Shown: positions 62,996 to 64,000 of the stretch, piece by piece
How positions within the stretch are numbered: the first letter of the stretch is position 1
Layout of the letters: every line of letters begins with the position of its first letter
Assembly (NCBI GenBank): GCA_900548455.1
Contig: URKQ01000005.1
Location: 1 to 64,000 of the forward strand
Direction: 5' to 3'
Length of the DNA: 64,000 bases
From: an uncultured Clostridium sp.
Lineage (GTDB): Bacteria > Bacillota > Clostridia > Clostridiales > Clostridiaceae
Notes under the pieces: generated by a model
The model's database searches: none
The model's input: the letters and a program-made list of their open reading frames with translations, nothing else
What the model was told of the DNA's origin: nothing
Made by a program: the position numbers and the translations under genes

Positions 62996-63910
62996 TTATA
63001 CATCTCTACATTCATTCAATAGTCGTATATAATGATTTGCTTCCCTTAATACATGGTCAGCAAGTAGTGGTAATATTATAGAACGTATTTTACAATCAGC
63101 GATTCCCCTTGTCGCTGCCTTTTTAAAATCTCTTAACTTAGTAGTCTCCTTTAATGTATCACTTGTAACAGTAGTCATTGTCATTTCAGTAGCTTCATCA
63201 GCCTTTTTAATTAATTCATAAAACTCGTTTGCAAAGTTATTTGAAGTTATTATTAATTCATTTTCACTAGGATCAAGCAATCCTCTAATAAATAAAGAGT
63301 GCTCCATCATAATTTGATTCCAAAACAATTCAGTTTTCCTAATATCCTCTTTACTTATATCCTTATCTGCCTCAAGGGCTTTTATATATGAACGATATAA
63401 TTTTGCTTCTCGTATTATGTGTTCTACAAGTAAAGGATAATTTGCTGTAAATAACTCACAACTCAACATTCCATCTAAAACTCTCATTTTAAAATCTATT
63501 AGTCCATCCAATAATTTTATAGCCCTAGTATTAATATTTCTTATACATTTTACCATCCTAGGATCAATGCTATTTGAATCTTTGCTGTCCAAATGTTTTT
63601 CCATTAGTGTTATCTTAGAATTAATCTTTATGCCTGTATAATACTCTGTTTTCTTCTCTGCTTCTAAGGTATACTCAGTAAATATTTCTCCAGAATTTAA
63701 CACTGATTCTTCGATTCTTTCATTACTCAATTTAACTACGTCTAATAGAAGCTTCTCAAAACTCATTTTATAATGCTCTGCCTCTTTTGAAAAGTCTGTA
63801 TTTTTAGGTGTAAATCCAGCCTCTAAAAATAACGAATGTTCTTTCATAATCCTAGCAAAAAAAAGATGTGATTCTAGTGATAAAGTAATATATTTTTCTG
63901 TACTTATCAT
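62996..63910 (-). CDS. DUF2935 family protein (ferritin-like helical repeats)
   Basis: A 304-residue all-helical protein made of two related halves. The first has SHLFFARIMKEHSLFLEAGF and VEHIIREAKLYRSYIKALE. The second has LFWNQIMMEHSLFIRGLLD and LADHVLREANHYIRLLNE. The repeated EHSLF and (H)xxREAxxY motifs supply Glu and His residues fit for a di-metal site, as in ferritin-like proteins. Function is unknown; members are common in Clostridium and Bacillus. SD ATGGAGGGAAACT. Confidence 0.88.
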   Translation of the reverse strand: MISTEKYITLSLESHLFFARIMKEHSLFLEAGFTPKNTDFSKEAEHYKMSFEKLLLDVVKLSNERIEESVLNSGEIFTEYTLEAEKKTEYYTGIKINSKITLMEKHLDSKDSNSIDPRMVKCIRNINTRAIKLLDGLIDFKMRVLDGMLSCELFTANYPLLVEHIIREAKLYRSYIKALEADKDISKEDIRKTELFWNQIMMEHSLFIRGLLDPSENELIITSNNFANEFYELIKKADEATEMTMTTVTSDTLKETTKLRDFKKAATRGIADCKIRSIILPLLADHVLREANHYIRLLNECRDV

Positions 63911-64000
63911 AGTTTCCCTCCATATAATCTTTGTATATAATATTCTTATTTGAATTGTTATGTTCTTAATTATGTTAATCTATCTTCTATACAACCACAT
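63911..64000. other. Upstream region of the DUF2935 gene
   Basis: Ninety AT-rich bases at the right edge. No complete promoter pair or gene start was identified, and the upstream neighbour lies outside the window. Confidence 0.4.

Overview
The window is low-GC, gene-dense chromosomal DNA from an endospore-forming anaerobe, almost certainly Clostridium sensu stricto. Evidence: AT-rich codons and intergenic DNA, strong AGGAGG-type ribosome binding sites with some TTG/GTG starts, sporulation genes (spoIIE, yabP, yabQ, spoVB, spoVT, spoVG), a sodium-pumping biotin-dependent decarboxylase, formate-tetrahydrofolate ligase, and the order purR-spoVG-glmU-prs ... pth-mfd-prsA-spoVT-spoVB-mazG-hup-rqcP-yabP-yabQ-divIC-S1-spoIIE-tilS-hpt-ftsH that is typical of clostridia. 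The species cannot be named from sequence alone.

Layout. 1-620: 5' end of a 16S rRNA gene leaving the left edge (minus strand) with its leader and promoter. 620-8,550: murD, a plus-strand small-RNA candidate, glyS behind a T-box riboswitch, tRNA-Asn, lysS, greA, dusB, coaX (minus strand). 8,800-12,740: two tiny unknown genes and a four-gene Na+-translocating decarboxylase operon. 12,900-21,500: fhs, ftsH, hpt, tilS, spoIIE. 21,830-22,010: tRNA-fMet and tRNA-Leu. 22,260-41,520: a long minus-strand run for spore cortex and division proteins, nucleoid protein HU, MazG, SpoVB, SpoVT, PrsA, Mfd, Pth, an HtrA-like protein, a two-component system, Prs, GlmU, SpoVG and PurR, ending with a small gene under a LexA-type operator. 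41,700-54,700: mixed-strand genes: a ureohydrolase (HutG-like), murC, a GHL10 glycoside hydrolase, an aldehyde dehydrogenase, tRNA-Pro, a HAD phosphatase, YbaK, an SH3 protein, cyclopropane synthase, a YhhN protein, a flavoprotein oxidase and a DUF116 protein. 54,760-64,000: a Crp/Fnr regulator, nadABC, a CDF transporter, a MutS2-like ATPase with a leader that looks like an attenuator, a second tRNA-fMet, a QueG-like fragment and a DUF2935 protein.

Most of the region is housekeeping: translation (GlyRS, LysRS, tRNAs, Pth, TilS, Dus, RqcP, YbaK), wall synthesis (MurC, MurD, GlmU), nucleotide and cofactor supply (Prs, Hpt, PurR, CoaX, NadABC, Fhs), transcription-coupled repair (GreA, Mfd) and sporulation. 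No phage, insertion sequence, CRISPR array or defence island is visible.

The parts most worth a second look are regulatory or degenerate: the promoter-to-terminator small RNA at 2.2 kb; the HtrA homologue with all three catalytic residues replaced, downstream of a two-component system; the LexA-box small gene at 41.3 kb; the mutually exclusive hairpins ahead of the MutS2-like gene; the diverged carboxyltransferase of the sodium pump; and the QueG-like fragment whose ribosome binding site lies inside a 17-bp stem. Several starts were moved inward from the longest reading frame on the basis of ribosome binding sites, as noted per gene.
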